Source of the DNA: Streptococcus parasanguinis | GTDB taxonomy: Bacteria; Bacillota; Bacilli; Lactobacillales; Streptococcaceae | NCBI RefSeq assembly: GCF_018499505.1 | Contig: NZ_JAHDAC010000005.1 | Location: forward strand, 48,501 to 112,500 | DNA: 64,000 nt | Direction: 5' to 3' | Shown here: positions 35,660 through 45,151 of the stretch, in pieces | Position numbering within the stretch: position 1 is the stretch's first letter | Layout of the letters: each line of letters opens with the position of its first letter | Translations under genes and position numbers: made by a program | The notes under the pieces: generated by a model | What the model was told of the DNA's origin: nothing | The model's database searches: none | The model's input: the letters and a program-made list of their open reading frames with translations, nothing else

Positions 35660-36376
35660 ATGGCAATTCCAAAGTACCAACACATCAAAGATGATTTGAA
35701 GCAGCAAATTATCTCAGGAAAATTTGAAAATGGAGATAAATTTTATACGGAAGCTGAACTCATCAAAATTTATGATGTCAGCTCTATCACCATTGTCCGT
35801 GCTTTGAACGACCTCGCCGCCGATGGCTACATTGTCCGTCAGCAAGGAAAGGGAACCTTTGTTTCTCGTGCTCGAAAACACAAACTGGTAGAATTTTCAG
35901 ATGTTGAAACCTTCCCAATCCAAAAGGCCAAAGTCAAAGTTCTCTCTATTAAACGTGGAAATACCTTGAGCATCCTAGACAAACTAGGCCTCAACCCAAC
36001 GCAATTCTATTATAAAATCGAACGGACTCGCCATACAGGGGATGATACCTATATCTTCCACCAAACCTATGTTCCCGAACAATACATCAATCCAAACTAT
36101 CCAAATTTGGAATACTACAGCTCTATCTATGATCGTTTCAAAGAAGACTACCACATTCATATGAATGACGAGCACTTCGAAGAAGTCAACGAAATCGTCT
36201 TTCCTACACCAAGCAAGATTGCTAAGGTATTGAAGATCGACGAAAATTTCCCAACAGTCAAACAAGTGAAGATGACCAAGCTAGAAGCGACTGGCCAAAT
36301 CCTTGAATACACGGAAACCTATAAACGCGGTGACTACTACAAGATTAAATTCATCTCCTGTGACCGCGATCACTAA
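35660..36376 (+). CDS. GntR/HutC-family transcriptional regulator
   Basis: A 238-residue regulator with an N-terminal winged helix (about 1-70; DVSSITIVRALNDLAADGYI, then VRQQGKGTFVSR) and a C-terminal UTRA ligand domain (about 85-235). It is divergent from bgaC, the place held by the regulator of this operon in pneumococcus, so it probably represses the bgaC-PTS unit and responds to a sugar phosphate. The start is supported by AGAGAGG upstream. Confidence 0.93.
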   Translation: MAIPKYQHIKDDLKQQIISGKFENGDKFYTEAELIKIYDVSSITIVRALNDLAADGYIVRQQGKGTFVSRARKHKLVEFSDVETFPIQKAKVKVLSIKRGNTLSILDKLGLNPTQFYYKIERTRHTGDDTYIFHQTYVPEQYINPNYPNLEYYSSIYDRFKEDYHIHMNDEHFEEVNEIVFPTPSKIAKVLKIDENFPTVKQVKMTKLEATGQILEYTETYKRGDYYKIKFISCDRDH

Positions 36377-36381
36377 GAACC

Positions 36382-36410
36382 AAAAAGACTGAGACATCTC
36401 GGTCTTTTTT
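36382..36410 (+). terminator. Terminator of the GntR gene
   Basis: AAAAAGACTGAGA pairs with TCTCGGTCTTTTT across a two-base loop (one G-U pair) and ends in a T-run. Confidence 0.85.
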
Positions 36411-36498
36411 ATAACTCCATTATAGCATGTTGAAAACGATTTCTAAAGACCTCTTTAAAAATATATATAATTAGTGATAATTTAGCTATAAAAAGTTT

Positions 36499-36527
36499 AA
36501 AAAGAAGCAGATTTCTCTGCTTCTTTT
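36499..36527 (-). terminator. purB terminator
   Basis: A 12-bp stem (AAAAGAAGCAGA with its complement), with TTTTTAAAC following on the minus strand. Confidence 0.85.
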
Positions 36528-36560
36528 CGTCTATTTTTCAAATTCCCTTTTTCGTTGCGA

Positions 36561-37859
36561 TTAGTCACCCAAACCGATGCGTTCGAAGATTTCATCCACC
36601 CGTTTGGTGTAGTAAGTTGGGTTAAAGATTTCATCGATTTCTTCTTGAGTGAGGCGTGATGTCACTTCTGGGTCTGCCTCAAGAAGTGGTTTGAAGTCTA
36701 CTTGGTTATCCCATGATTGGGCAGTCTTCGGTTGAACAAGGTCGTAAGCTTGCTCACGTGTCATCCCTTTTTCAATCAAAGTCAACATGGCACGTTGGCT
36801 GAAGATCAAACCAAATGTAGAGTTCATGTTGCGAATCATGTTTTCTGGGAAGACTGTCAAGTTCTTAACGATGTTTCCGAAACGGTTGAGCATGTAGTCA
36901 ATCAAGATGGTTGTGTCTGGTGCGATGATACGCTCAGCTGATGAGTGAGAGATATCACGCTCATGCCAAAGAGCTACGTTTTCATAAGCTGTGACCATGT
37001 GACCACGAATCACACGTGCAAGACCTGTCATGTTTTCAGAACCGATTGGGTTGCGTTTGTGAGGCATTGCTGAAGAACCTTTTTGACCTTTGGCAAAGAA
37101 CTCTTCCACTTCACGTTGTTCAGATTTTTGAAGACCACGGATTTCAGTTGCCATACGCTCGATCGAAGTTGCGATGCTCGCAAGAACTGCAAAGTACTCA
37201 GCGTGAAGGTCACGAGGAAGTACCTGTGTAGAGATTTCTTGAGCACGGATACCCAATTTGTCGCAGACGTATTTTTCAACGAATGGTGGGATATTGGCAA
37301 AGTTACCAACCGCACCAGAAATCTTACCAGCTTCCACACCAGCAGCCGCATGCTCGAAACGTTCGATGTTGCGCTTCATTTCGCTGTACCAAGTAGCCAA
37401 TTTAAGACCAAAAGTTGTCGGCTCAGCGTGCACACCGTGGGTACGCCCCATCATGATGGTAAACTTGTGTTCTTTGGCTTTGTCAGCAATGATGTTGAGG
37501 AAGTTTTCAAGATCCTTGCGGATGATGTCGTTGGCTTGTTTGTAGAGGTAACCATAGGCCGTATCTACCACGTCAGTAGAAGTCAACCCATAGTGAACCC
37601 ACTTACGCTCTTCACCAAGCGTTTCAGAAACCGCACGTGTGAAAGCCACCACATCGTGACGAGTTTGCTGCTCGATTTCCAAAATACGGTCGATGTCAAA
37701 GTCCGCTTTTTCACGAATCAAAGCCACATCTTCCTTAGGAATTTCTCCCAATTCAGCCCATGCTTCATCGGCCAAGATTTCCACCTCAAGCCAAGCACGG
37801 TATTTATTTTCTTCAGTCCAAATGTTCGCCATCTCAGGGCGAGAGTAACGTTCGATCAT
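36561..37859 (-). CDS. purB: Adenylosuccinate lyase
   Basis: A 432-residue lyase acting twice in purine synthesis (SAICAR to AICAR, adenylosuccinate to AMP). The signature loop [20 protein letters not shown] contains the catalytic serine, and [13 protein letters not shown] and [14 protein letters not shown] carry the catalytic histidines. The length is normal. It ends the purine gene run, with a terminator after it. Confidence 0.97.
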   Translation of the reverse strand: MIERYSRPEMANIWTEENKYRAWLEVEILADEAWAELGEIPKEDVALIREKADFDIDRILEIEQQTRHDVVAFTRAVSETLGEERKWVHYGLTSTDVVDTAYGYLYKQANDIIRKDLENFLNIIADKAKEHKFTIMMGRTHGVHAEPTTFGLKLATWYSEMKRNIERFEHAAAGVEAGKISGAVGNFANIPPFVEKYVCDKLGIRAQEISTQVLPRDLHAEYFAVLASIATSIERMATEIRGLQKSEQREVEEFFAKGQKGSSAMPHKRNPIGSENMTGLARVIRGHMVTAYENVALWHERDISHSSAERIIAPDTTILIDYMLNRFGNIVKNLTVFPENMIRNMNSTFGLIFSQRAMLTLIEKGMTREQAYDLVQPKTAQSWDNQVDFKPLLEADPEVTSRLTQEEIDEIFNPTYYTKRVDEIFERIGLGD

Positions 37860-37914
37860 TGTATTATTTTCCTTTCTTTTGATGTTTTACATCAGTTAGC
37901 AATCGACAGTCGCT

Positions 37915-38142
37915 TTACTCAAATTCTTCTTTCCCGATCCACACAGATGGATAGTGATCGAGTGTGTTCAAATCCGTATCCAGTGGGACATCATAGATGG
38001 CTAAATAGTTTTCAGGATATTGAGCAGTCAGCTCTTCATACTTAGCTTTCACTTTTTCGTGATCGCTACTAGCATACAAGACTTCGACGACTGCTCCCGT
38101 CTTTTCTTTTTCAACAAATGCGTTGACAATGAATTGAATCAT
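37915..38142 (-). CDS. Small conserved protein in the purine cluster
   Basis: A 75-residue acidic soluble protein (MIQFIVNAFVEKEKTGAVVE...). No motif is recognised. It lies nine bases after the reductase gene and 56 bases before purB in the same orientation, so it is probably cotranscribed. I recall similar short proteins at this place in other streptococci, but no function. Confidence 0.75.
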   Translation of the reverse strand: MIQFIVNAFVEKEKTGAVVEVLYASSDHEKVKAKYEELTAQYPENYLAIYDVPLDTDLNTLDHYPSVWIGKEEFE

Positions 38143-38151
38143 AAAAACCTC

Positions 38152-39102
38152 CTAAATTGAAATGCCCTTCATATTTGCTTCCAGAATAGGCATCTTGACA
38201 CCTAACTCCTGACCAGTCTGATAAACACTTTGACAACAATAGAAGATGTCCTGTTTATCATTGTGCAAAGTCATAATTTTTCGGGTCAGCTCATTTTTCG
38301 CAAACATGACTTTCATGGCCTTGCCGGCTATCCAAGCGGGAATTTTGTAGGGCAAGAGTTCGGCTTTGTAAAGCTTCAAATTCACGCCACGCGCTTCTAC
38401 AACTTTCAAAGCTTCTCGAATGGCCTTGATGGCTAATGACAATTCCGAAGAACTATTCATCAAGTTCAAAGCCAATTCTTCTGGGTTTTCCAGATTCCCT
38501 GAACGTGCAGCTGTCGAAGTAACACCTGCGTTAATCGCCATGTGAATCCAAATCCACTCGACCATATCATGAGGCACTTCCCACTTTAAATCTGCAGAAG
38601 TCAGTAAAGCTGTCAGATTAGCATAGTTAGAAATCTGTGCTTTTGGCTCACCTTCTAGCATTAAATGATCGAACAAGACACCATCCAAATGGTCCTCCTG
38701 CATGTGACCACCCGCTGTCGGAAAGGCCAGAATATAGTCGTAATCCCCTGCCCACTCTTGGACCTCTTTTCGAGTATCCCAGAAATTGCAGAAGAAAACA
38801 AGGGTACCTTTGATATTATTTTTTCGCAAGGTCTCAACAGCTTCTTTGACAAAACCATGACGCACACTGAGAAAAATAAAATCATATTCCGAATCAGCTT
38901 CCGCCACATGAACCTCATAGCTGTCATGTTTGTTTTCACCTTTGGAATGATAGCGACCATCTAGCAGATCAACCGACAACTCCTTCGGAGCAGTGCTTTT
39001 CTTACTATCTCTCAGTACGTGCTCTACTTGATGGCCAGCTTTTTGAAAGGCGTAGGCATAAGTGGTCCCGATGACTCCAAGTCCTAAAATCGCTATTTTC
39101 AC
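38152..39102 (-). CDS. Ketopantoate reductase (PanE/ApbA)-family protein
   Basis: A 316-residue NAD(P)-dependent reductase-like protein. The N-terminal Rossmann motif is AILGLGVIGTTYAYAFQKAG, and the C-terminal helical domain has WIHMAINAGVTSTAARSGN, a region usual for PanE-type proteins. The conserved catalytic lysine of PanE is not obvious to me, so the reaction is uncertain. It starts directly after the purK stop. Confidence 0.82.
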   Translation of the reverse strand: MKIAILGLGVIGTTYAYAFQKAGHQVEHVLRDSKKSTAPKELSVDLLDGRYHSKGENKHDSYEVHVAEADSEYDFIFLSVRHGFVKEAVETLRKNNIKGTLVFFCNFWDTRKEVQEWAGDYDYILAFPTAGGHMQEDHLDGVLFDHLMLEGEPKAQISNYANLTALLTSADLKWEVPHDMVEWIWIHMAINAGVTSTAARSGNLENPEELALNLMNSSSELSLAIKAIREALKVVEARGVNLKLYKAELLPYKIPAWIAGKAMKVMFAKNELTRKIMTLHNDKQDIFYCCQSVYQTGQELGVKMPILEANMKGISI

Positions 39103-40194
39103 TTAAAAATCAATCCCTTTCCCAAATTCCTCAACCTTATCCGGCACATCACTAAACAAAGTCACATGTCCCATTTTGCGGTTGTGTTTTGCTTCTAGTT
39201 TACCATATAAGTGGAGGTGAGCGCTTGGATTTTCTGTCACATATGTTTCAGCAGCCTCGACGTGTTGGCCAAGAACATTGAGCATGACAGCAGGCGCATG
39301 AAGGTGAATAGCAGGAAGTGGGGCTCCGAGAACGCCCAAGATATGCGTATCAAACTGGGAGAAGTCGCAAGCTTCAATCGAATAGTGCCCTGAATTGTGG
39401 GGACGTGGCGCGATTTCGTTGACGATGATATCATCAGCTGTCGCAAACATTTCTACACATAGCGTTCCAGAAAGGTTGAGTTGTTCAGCGATTCGCACTG
39501 CCATGGCTCTGGCTTTTTCAGCTAGACTTTCTGAAATGCGAGCGGGCACAATGGTTTTTGAAAGGATGTTGTTGCGGTGGATATTTTCCTGAATGGGGAA
39601 GACTGTCACGTCCTTGCCATTTCCAGACACGATGACAGAAATCTCCAGATCAAAGTTGACGAATTCTTCCAAGACACAGTCTGCTGAATCAGCTAGCGCA
39701 TAGGCTTCTCCCAAGTCTGCTTCTGAACGAATAACCTTTTGACCATGGCCATCGTAACCACCGGTCGCAGTCTTGAGGACATAATTTTTCGACAGGTCAA
39801 TATCTGCCAAATCCTGGCTTGAGGTCACAACCTTATATGGTGCTACAGTGACTTGGGCCTTGTTAGAAAGAAAGTCCTTCTCAAAGATTCGATTTTGAGA
39901 GATGCGGAGTAGGTCTGTCCCTTGTGGAAGCTGACCATCTTTGATAACAGCATCGAGTCCATCAGCATCCACATTTTCAAATTCATAAGTGAGAACATCA
40001 CAGCGATCAGCCAACTGACGAAGAGCATCTACGTCGTCGTAAGGGGCCACGATGATTTCCGCCACACGAGAGGCCGGGCAATCAGCTGCTGGATCCAAGG
40101 CGATAACCTTGTGTCCCATGTAGATAGCTGAGATCGCCATCATCTGACCGAGTTGACCACCACCGATGATACCAATGGTTTTAGCTGAGCTCAT
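39103..40194 (-). CDS. purK: N5-carboxyaminoimidazole ribonucleotide synthase
   Basis: A 363-residue ATP-grasp enzyme that carboxylates AIR using bicarbonate and ATP. The N-terminus is [20 protein letters not shown], and the ATP-grasp part includes [20 protein letters not shown] and [20 protein letters not shown]. The start is the ATG at 40194 (MSSAKTIG), with GAGGAG seven bases upstream. It overlaps the purE stop by 14 bases. Confidence 0.96.
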   Translation of the reverse strand: MSSAKTIGIIGGGQLGQMMAISAIYMGHKVIALDPAADCPASRVAEIIVAPYDDVDALRQLADRCDVLTYEFENVDADGLDAVIKDGQLPQGTDLLRISQNRIFEKDFLSNKAQVTVAPYKVVTSSQDLADIDLSKNYVLKTATGGYDGHGQKVIRSEADLGEAYALADSADCVLEEFVNFDLEISVIVSGNGKDVTVFPIQENIHRNNILSKTIVPARISESLAEKARAMAVRIAEQLNLSGTLCVEMFATADDIIVNEIAPRPHNSGHYSIEACDFSQFDTHILGVLGAPLPAIHLHAPAVMLNVLGQHVEAAETYVTENPSAHLHLYGKLEAKHNRKMGHVTLFSDVPDKVEEFGKGIDF

Positions 40195-40669
40195 TTGTAG
40201 ACTCCTCTGCGATTTTTCCTTGTTCTTCTGCAAAATCTGCCAAAGCTGTCGCGATAGCTTGATCCTCTACTGACAGGAGACGAAGGGCAAAGAGGGCTGC
40301 GTTTGTCGCTCCTGCTTCACCGATCGCCATTGTTGCCACAGGCACGCCACCCGGCATCTGAACGATAGAATAGAGCGAATCCACACCGCTAAGGGCACGT
40401 GATTTGACGGGTACCCCGATAACTGGAAGGGTTGTTTTAGCAGCAACCATACCTGGCAAGTGAGCAGCGCCACCCGCACCTGCGATGATGACTTTGATGC
40501 CACGGCTACGTGCTTCCTCGGCATGTTTGAACATGAGGTCCGGTGTGCGATGCGCGGAAACAACTTTCTTTTCGTACGCGACGCCGAAGTTGTCGAGGAC
40601 TTCAGCGGCTTTTTGCATGGTTGCCCAGTCGGATTTTGAGCCCATGATGATGGAAATTACTGGTTTCAT
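40181..40669 (-). CDS. purE: N5-carboxyaminoimidazole ribonucleotide mutase
   Basis: A 162-residue class I PurE that moves the carboxyl group of N5-CAIR to give CAIR. Family motifs are [27 protein letters not shown] with the catalytic histidine, and [16 protein letters not shown]. The start is the ATG at 40669, with AAAAGGAT upstream. The longer frame upstream is not family sequence and runs into a structured element. Confidence 0.97.
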   Translation of the reverse strand: MKPVISIIMGSKSDWATMQKAAEVLDNFGVAYEKKVVSAHRTPDLMFKHAEEARSRGIKVIIAGAGGAAHLPGMVAAKTTLPVIGVPVKSRALSGVDSLYSIVQMPGGVPVATMAIGEAGATNAALFALRLLSVEDQAIATALADFAEEQGKIAEESTNELS

Positions 40670-40691
40670 TTTTAATCCTTTTTCTTTTTTT

Positions 40692-40823
40692 GATAATGGT
40701 CTTAGGTGGTGGGGACGGAAGCAAACCTTCGGTTTCATTCCTAAACTTTGAGCCTAAGGTCTCAAAGTTTCCCCCGACCAGAACAGATGCTGTTCTGGTC
40801 TTTTCACCACGGCGACCATTATC
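40692..40823. repeat. Cloverleaf-like structured element between purD and purE
   Basis: A perfect 10-bp outer stem (GATAATGGTC at 40692-40701 with GACCATTATC at 40814-40823) and an inner GTGGTG/CACCAC stem enclose three hairpins. These are 40717-40741 (AAACC-TTC-GGTTT core), 40743-40770 (10-bp stem) and 40776-40800 (11-bp stem). It takes up almost half of the 298-base gap. It has no coding sequence and no match to a riboswitch known to me. Confidence 0.7.
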
Positions 40824-40967
40824 GTGTTTGGCGACTTCATCGCCTAATATAGCATTGATATTCGAAAACTCGAAGAAAATCATAGAGTGACAAGGCAAAG
40901 CGACGAAGATAGAACTAAAGTTCATCAAGGAGCTTTAACACAGTCAATCGAAGATTTTCAAAGAGTT

Positions 40968-42230
40968 TTATTTATTCGCCTTGCTACCGATATCCTTACG
41001 GTAGAACAAGCCTTCTGTGTTTTGTTTGTTGAGTTCGTTGTAGATAATATTTTGGCCGTCTTTGACGGTGTCTGCTGTTGTGACCAGCATGTAGACACGT
41101 CCGCCATTCGAGAGAAGGTCTTGGCCATTTTCAGCGAATTTAGCACCGGCATAGTAAGTGATGATGTCGCCATCTGTCTTGGATGGAAGTTTGACACCCT
41201 TCTCATAAGCGAGTGGGTATCCGTTTGAGGCTACAACCACGCCTAGTGTCACACCCTTGTCCGTCCAAGTGATGGCTGGATCTTTGCCTTCCAAAATGTC
41301 GGTGATGTTTTGTGCAAAGTCAGATGTCAAACGAGGCAAGATGATTTGCGTTTCAGGGTCACCAAAACGTGAGTTGAACTCGATGACTTTAGGGCCGTCA
41401 GCTGTCAATATAAGTCCCGCGTAAAGGACACCAAGGTAGGGACGCCCTTCTTTAATCATGCCTTCAAGAACTGGCTTGACAATGGTGTCAACCGCTGTGT
41501 CAACCACGCTCTGTGGCAAGTGAGGAACTGGCGCATAGGCACCCATCCCACCAGTGTTCGGACCCTTGTCACCATCGTAGGCACGTTTGTGGTCCTGAGC
41601 TGTTGGCATGATGTAGAACTTGTCCCCATTGACAAAGGCAAAGAGAGAGAACTCTTCCCCGTCAAGGAATTCCTCGATGACCACACGCGCACCTGAATCA
41701 CCAAATTTATTGTCTAAAAGCATCTCATGAGCGGCTTCAACGGCTTGCTCGACTGTCTCCGCAACGACGACACCTTTCCCAAGGGCCAAACCGTCTGCCT
41801 TGACGACGATTGGAGCTCCTTTTTCTTCGATGTAGGCCTTGGCTTCCTCGAAATCTGAAAAGGTTCCATAGGCTGCTGTCGGAACGTCGTATTTGACCAT
41901 AATTTCCTTAGCAAAATCCTTAGACCACTCCAGCTCAGCCGCAGCCTTGGTCGGACCAAATGCTTTGAGTCCAGCTGCATTGAAATCATCCACGATACCA
42001 GCTGCAAGGGCATCATCTGGACCAACGAAGGTCCAAGCAACATCATTCGCTTTTGCGAAGTCAATCAGCCTAGAATGTTCGGAAATTCCGATATTGATCA
42101 AATCCAGACCATCTAATCGCATCCCGTCATTACCAGGAGCCACGAAAACTTGCTCAACGTCTTTGGACTCCAACAATTTCTTGGCAATCGCATGCTCACG
42201 ACCACCAGATCCAACAACCAAAAGTTTCAT
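40968..42230 (-). CDS. purD: Phosphoribosylamine-glycine ligase
   Basis: A 420-residue ATP-grasp enzyme that joins glycine to phosphoribosylamine. It begins LLVVGSGGREHAIAKKLLES, and the ATP-grasp core has PIVVKADGLALGKGVVVAET and the signature VIEFNSRFGDPETQIILPRL. The length is standard. A TATAAT (42262-42267) lies about 32 bases before the start, so it has its own promoter, separate from the purH group. Confidence 0.97.
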   Translation of the reverse strand: MKLLVVGSGGREHAIAKKLLESKDVEQVFVAPGNDGMRLDGLDLINIGISEHSRLIDFAKANDVAWTFVGPDDALAAGIVDDFNAAGLKAFGPTKAAAELEWSKDFAKEIMVKYDVPTAAYGTFSDFEEAKAYIEEKGAPIVVKADGLALGKGVVVAETVEQAVEAAHEMLLDNKFGDSGARVVIEEFLDGEEFSLFAFVNGDKFYIMPTAQDHKRAYDGDKGPNTGGMGAYAPVPHLPQSVVDTAVDTIVKPVLEGMIKEGRPYLGVLYAGLILTADGPKVIEFNSRFGDPETQIILPRLTSDFAQNITDILEGKDPAITWTDKGVTLGVVVASNGYPLAYEKGVKLPSKTDGDIITYYAGAKFAENGQDLLSNGGRVYMLVTTADTVKDGQNIIYNELNKQNTEGLFYRKDIGSKANK

Positions 42231-42261
42231 CTCGAACCTCTTTTGCGAATTATTTTATTAA

Positions 42262-42267
42262 ATTATA
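42262..42267 (-). promoter_or_regulatory. -10 element of the purD promoter
   Basis: TATAAT on the minus strand, preceded by TGA. No good -35 is seen. Confidence 0.6.
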
Positions 42268-42412
42268 TCATAATCGTTCGTTTTATTCTAATGATTTCAG
42301 CAAAAGTCTCCTATTTTCAGTAGAATCCAAACATTTTTTGCTATTTTCTCCTATTTCTCATTTTTTTCCGAATAGTATAGGTGAGACCTACTAATTGACG
42401 AAAAGGAGTATT

Positions 42413-43432
42413 ATGCAAACGATCAAAAAATTTTTTGTACTGACTTGTGCGACATGGGGGATGCAAGCCTCTATTGCCCATGCAGATCAAGCGACCAATG
42501 CTATCTATGCCGAAAAAGGGCAGCTGGTGATTCATCTTGGAAACGTCCCGGATAAGTATCAAAAGGTCCAAGTTCCCGTCTGGTCTGACCAAAATGGCCA
42601 AGATGACCTGATTTGGTATCCTGTGCAACGCAGTGACAAAGGATTTGACCTACAAGTGCCATTGACCAATCATTCTGATCAAGCTGGACTTTATCATGTC
42701 CATGTCTATGGGGTGGGGGCAAATGAACAGCTAACCGGTCTTTACCCTCTCACGACCAGCGTCCAGCAAAAAGACCTGGCTTCTTCCCAGCCAAAAATCA
42801 CGATTACACCCATCTCCTCACAAGAATTCGAGGTAGACCTGAAGTTATTCGAAGACGTTGACGAAATTGTCTTCCCCATCTGGTCAGAAGAAAATGGGCA
42901 GGATGATCTGGTCTGGTATACCGCAAAGAAGATTGCACCTGGACATTTCCAACTGCGCTTTCAGGCTCAAAAACACAAGGGAAGTGGGCTATTTCATCTC
43001 CACGTCTACCAGAAAAGCCAGGGACAACTAAAAGGGCTATTCCCCACTACCTTTCACGTGGAAAAAACAAAGCCAAAGCTCACGCCACTCGCGACATATC
43101 CGGGAAACACCTACCCCATTGGTGAGTGCACCTGGGGAGCCAAAGAATTAGCCCCTTGGGCCCACAACTGGTGGGGAAACGGCGGCATGTGGGCAGCTAG
43201 TGCACGCGCTGCTGGATTCCGGACAGGAGACACTCCAGAGGTCGGTGCTATCGCCTGTTGGGATGATGGGGGATATGGCCATGTCGCCTTGGTTACAGAC
43301 GTCGAACATGACCAAAAAATTCAAATTCAGGAAGCTAATTACAATGGCCATCGCTATATTGACAACTTCCGCGGTTGGTTCGATCCAACCAACCCCATCT
43401 GGGGAACCGTCACCTACATATACCCAGATTAA
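42413..43432 (+). CDS. Secreted CHAP-domain protein with two Bsp-like repeats
   Basis: A 339-residue protein with a signal peptide (about residues 1-24, ending ASIAHA). Two GBS Bsp-like repeats of about 90 residues follow ([20 protein letters not shown] and [20 protein letters not shown]). A C-terminal CHAP domain (about 225-339) has the catalytic cysteine in [16 protein letters not shown] and the histidine in [14 protein letters not shown]. It is probably a peptidoglycan amidase or endopeptidase acting outside the cell. The start is the ATG at 42413, with AAGGAG six bases upstream. It is on the plus strand inside the purine cluster. Its CHAP domain is very like that of PcsB. Confidence 0.93.
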   Translation: MQTIKKFFVLTCATWGMQASIAHADQATNAIYAEKGQLVIHLGNVPDKYQKVQVPVWSDQNGQDDLIWYPVQRSDKGFDLQVPLTNHSDQAGLYHVHVYGVGANEQLTGLYPLTTSVQQKDLASSQPKITITPISSQEFEVDLKLFEDVDEIVFPIWSEENGQDDLVWYTAKKIAPGHFQLRFQAQKHKGSGLFHLHVYQKSQGQLKGLFPTTFHVEKTKPKLTPLATYPGNTYPIGECTWGAKELAPWAHNWWGNGGMWAASARAAGFRTGDTPEVGAIACWDDGGYGHVALVTDVEHDQKIQIQEANYNGHRYIDNFRGWFDPTNPIWGTVTYIYPD

Positions 43433-43451
43433 GGTCTTCCTAACCAGCAGA

Positions 43452-43607
43452 AAGGGAGTGGGAAAGAACTCAGACTATTTAAAAAAGGTTAAAAAGGTTC
43501 CCCAAACCTTTTCAATTTTCCCACCCCCGCACAGTTGATTAGGTTATCTTTGGAGCTTAAAAAGCGAAAAAAGATACCAATCAACCACTGCGTCTTGCAG
43601 TTATTCC
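43452..43607 (-). repeat. Dispersed hairpin-forming intergenic element, copy B
   Basis: In inverse orientation this matches copy A at 28281-28512: the CGCAGTGGTTGATTGGTAT block, then CTGTGCGGGGGTG through GGTTTGGGGAACCTTTT. Here the closing stem is GTGGGAAA/TTTCCCAC in place of GTGAGACA/TGTCTCAC. The 60-base middle insert of copy A is absent. Confidence 0.75.
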
Positions 43608-43618
43608 TATCAAACATC

Positions 43619-43647
43619 AAAGGCTGGACATTTTTTGCCCAGCCTTT
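43619..43647 (+). terminator. Terminator of the CHAP protein gene
   Basis: AAAGGCTGG pairs with CCAGCCTTT, followed by a T-run. Confidence 0.88.
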
Positions 43648-43652
43648 TTTGA

Positions 43653-43732
43653 TTAATGTCTAAAATGTCTCACTCCTGTGAAGATCATGGTCAAGCCGTA
43701 TTTATCAGCCGCTTCGATTGACTCTTAGTCAT
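43653..43732 (-). pseudogene. Duplicated 3' end of purH
   Basis: About 80 bases matching the last codons of the intact purH at 45152 and onward. It encodes [20 protein letters not shown] and the rest of the C-terminus with only synonymous changes in that stretch. A stop replaces the glutamine codon just before it (GAC TAA GAG). It is in the same orientation as purH and offset by 1499 bases. Confidence 0.88.
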
Positions 43733-43747
43733 GGATACTGTTGAATT

Positions 43748-44257
43748 CTATTTCATGTACTTTTCTAGACTTATTTGAATTTTTGGCATGATTTGGTGCA
43801 TGACTTTAAGATTCGTATAGGCTAATGCCATCGCTACGAAAAGATATGCAATGACTGACAGCAGAGAACCCTCAGAAGGCCAATAGTGGAAAATAATCAT
43901 TAAAACAATGGGCAATTCTAGAGTTACTGTGACGACCCCGGGGACATAGCCTCTAAATTGCACACACATGATATAATGGATCATGAAATGAGATGTATAA
44001 GCTATTACAAAAGCTAAATAGAGTACGGTGTTGTGGGTCATTTGACAAAGACCAGAAATAAACAGCAAAATGATAAACTCCTCTAAAACACCTACTGCAA
44101 AGGCAGAGCCCTGCGTAACAGAACCAAAGAATGGTTTCTTAAAAGCCACTAACTTTTGACGATACCGTTTTTTCCACAAGGGCATAAAGATCATTTCTTC
44201 AAAATCGTGTAAAATAAATAAAATAGGTAGCATCCAAACATTAAAAAGAATGCCCAT
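43748..44257 (-). CDS. HXXEE-domain membrane protein
   Basis: A 169-residue protein with about four membrane helices. The HXXEE signature is in ILHDFEEMIFMP near the N-terminus, and a second histidine-rich helix follows later (YTSHFMIHYIMC). The function of this family is unknown to me. It is divergent from the TetR gene, which probably controls it. Together they occupy the cassette between the two purH ends. RBS GGAGG lies before the start. Confidence 0.85.
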   Translation of the reverse strand: MGILFNVWMLPILFILHDFEEMIFMPLWKKRYRQKLVAFKKPFFGSVTQGSAFAVGVLEEFIILLFISGLCQMTHNTVLYLAFVIAYTSHFMIHYIMCVQFRGYVPGVVTVTLELPIVLMIIFHYWPSEGSLLSVIAYLFVAMALAYTNLKVMHQIMPKIQISLEKYMK

Positions 44258-44426
44258 CTCTTTACCTCCTTAATAACAACTAACAATTGTACAATGTTAA
44301 ACATAAATGATAATCATACATCGCGCGCAACACTTTTAGTATAAAGACAAACTGTTACAAAAACAAGAGGTTCAGTGAAATTGGCACAGTTTGAACAAAA
44401 GTGTGACAGGAAAGGAGAACTCTACT

Positions 44427-44969
44427 ATGGAATCTCAAACACGGCAATGGCTGGAGGAAGCCTTGTTCGATTTATTAGCAACTAAGAAATCCCTGCATAA
44501 TATCAGCATTGCAGAACTCAGCGAGCATGCTCAGATTGCTAGACGAACGTTTTATCGTTATTATCATTCAAAAGAGGAGGTTCTTACGAACTATTTAGAC
44601 CGCTTAATCCAAGACTATATCATCGAACTTCAAACAGAAAAACTGACTAATTTTGAGGATTTAGTAAACTTTTTCTTTCAGTATTGGAGCCAGTACACTG
44701 AGTCATTAAAGATTTTACAGGATGCAAACCTGCTAGTGCTTATCTTGCAAAGGTCTTATGATAAGCTTCCTGATGCTTATAGTACTGTCATGGCACCTTG
44801 GCACATCACAAACAGTGATCAAAAACAAATCGCATATGATAGCAGATTCATTACCGGCGGTCTCTACAATATTTTTGATGAATGGTTAAAAACAGATTAC
44901 CAGACAATGCCTGTTAATGAGCTAGTCATTACAGCATTGAATACCATAAAACGAATGAAAGATAGTTAA
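44427..44969 (+). CDS. TetR-family transcriptional regulator
   Basis: A 180-residue regulator with the helix-turn-helix in ISIAELSEHAQIARRTFYRY followed by YHSKEEVLTNYL, and a helical ligand-binding domain after it. The start is the ATG at 44427 (MESQTRQW), with AAAGGAG ten bases upstream; an in-frame ATG twelve codons earlier has no site. It is divergent from the HXXEE gene across a 169-base gap with AT-rich promoter sequence, so local regulation is likely. Confidence 0.88.
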   Translation: MESQTRQWLEEALFDLLATKKSLHNISIAELSEHAQIARRTFYRYYHSKEEVLTNYLDRLIQDYIIELQTEKLTNFEDLVNFFFQYWSQYTESLKILQDANLLVLILQRSYDKLPDAYSTVMAPWHITNSDQKQIAYDSRFITGGLYNIFDEWLKTDYQTMPVNELVITALNTIKRMKDS

Positions 44970-45064
44970 GTGAGAAGCTGAGTTTTTCGAGATTAGTCCT
45001 GAGCAACACCAACAAATCATTTTAATAATTTCTAAAACTAAAATGCTTATTATTTTAGCCATAC

Positions 45065-45097
45065 AAAAAGAGAAGACCACTTGCATCTTCTCTTTTT
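45065..45097 (+). terminator. Terminator of the TetR gene
   Basis: A 12-bp stem (AAAAAGAGAAGA with its complement), with a T-run. Confidence 0.85.
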
Positions 45098-45151
45098 GTT
45101 AGCGATAAATCATTCATGATAGTTGATAACGAGCTAATTTTTAAATAACCA

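Noticed and set aside
40860..40967. Partly inverted AAACTCGAAGAAAATC-type sequence before purD's stop region as a second mobile element.
   Set aside because: The arms match only loosely and no second copy was found in the window.
44348..44393. CAAACTGT/ACAGTTTG inverted pair before the TetR gene as its operator.
   Set aside because: The arms are separated by 30 bases, wider than usual TetR operators; the evidence is too weak to list.
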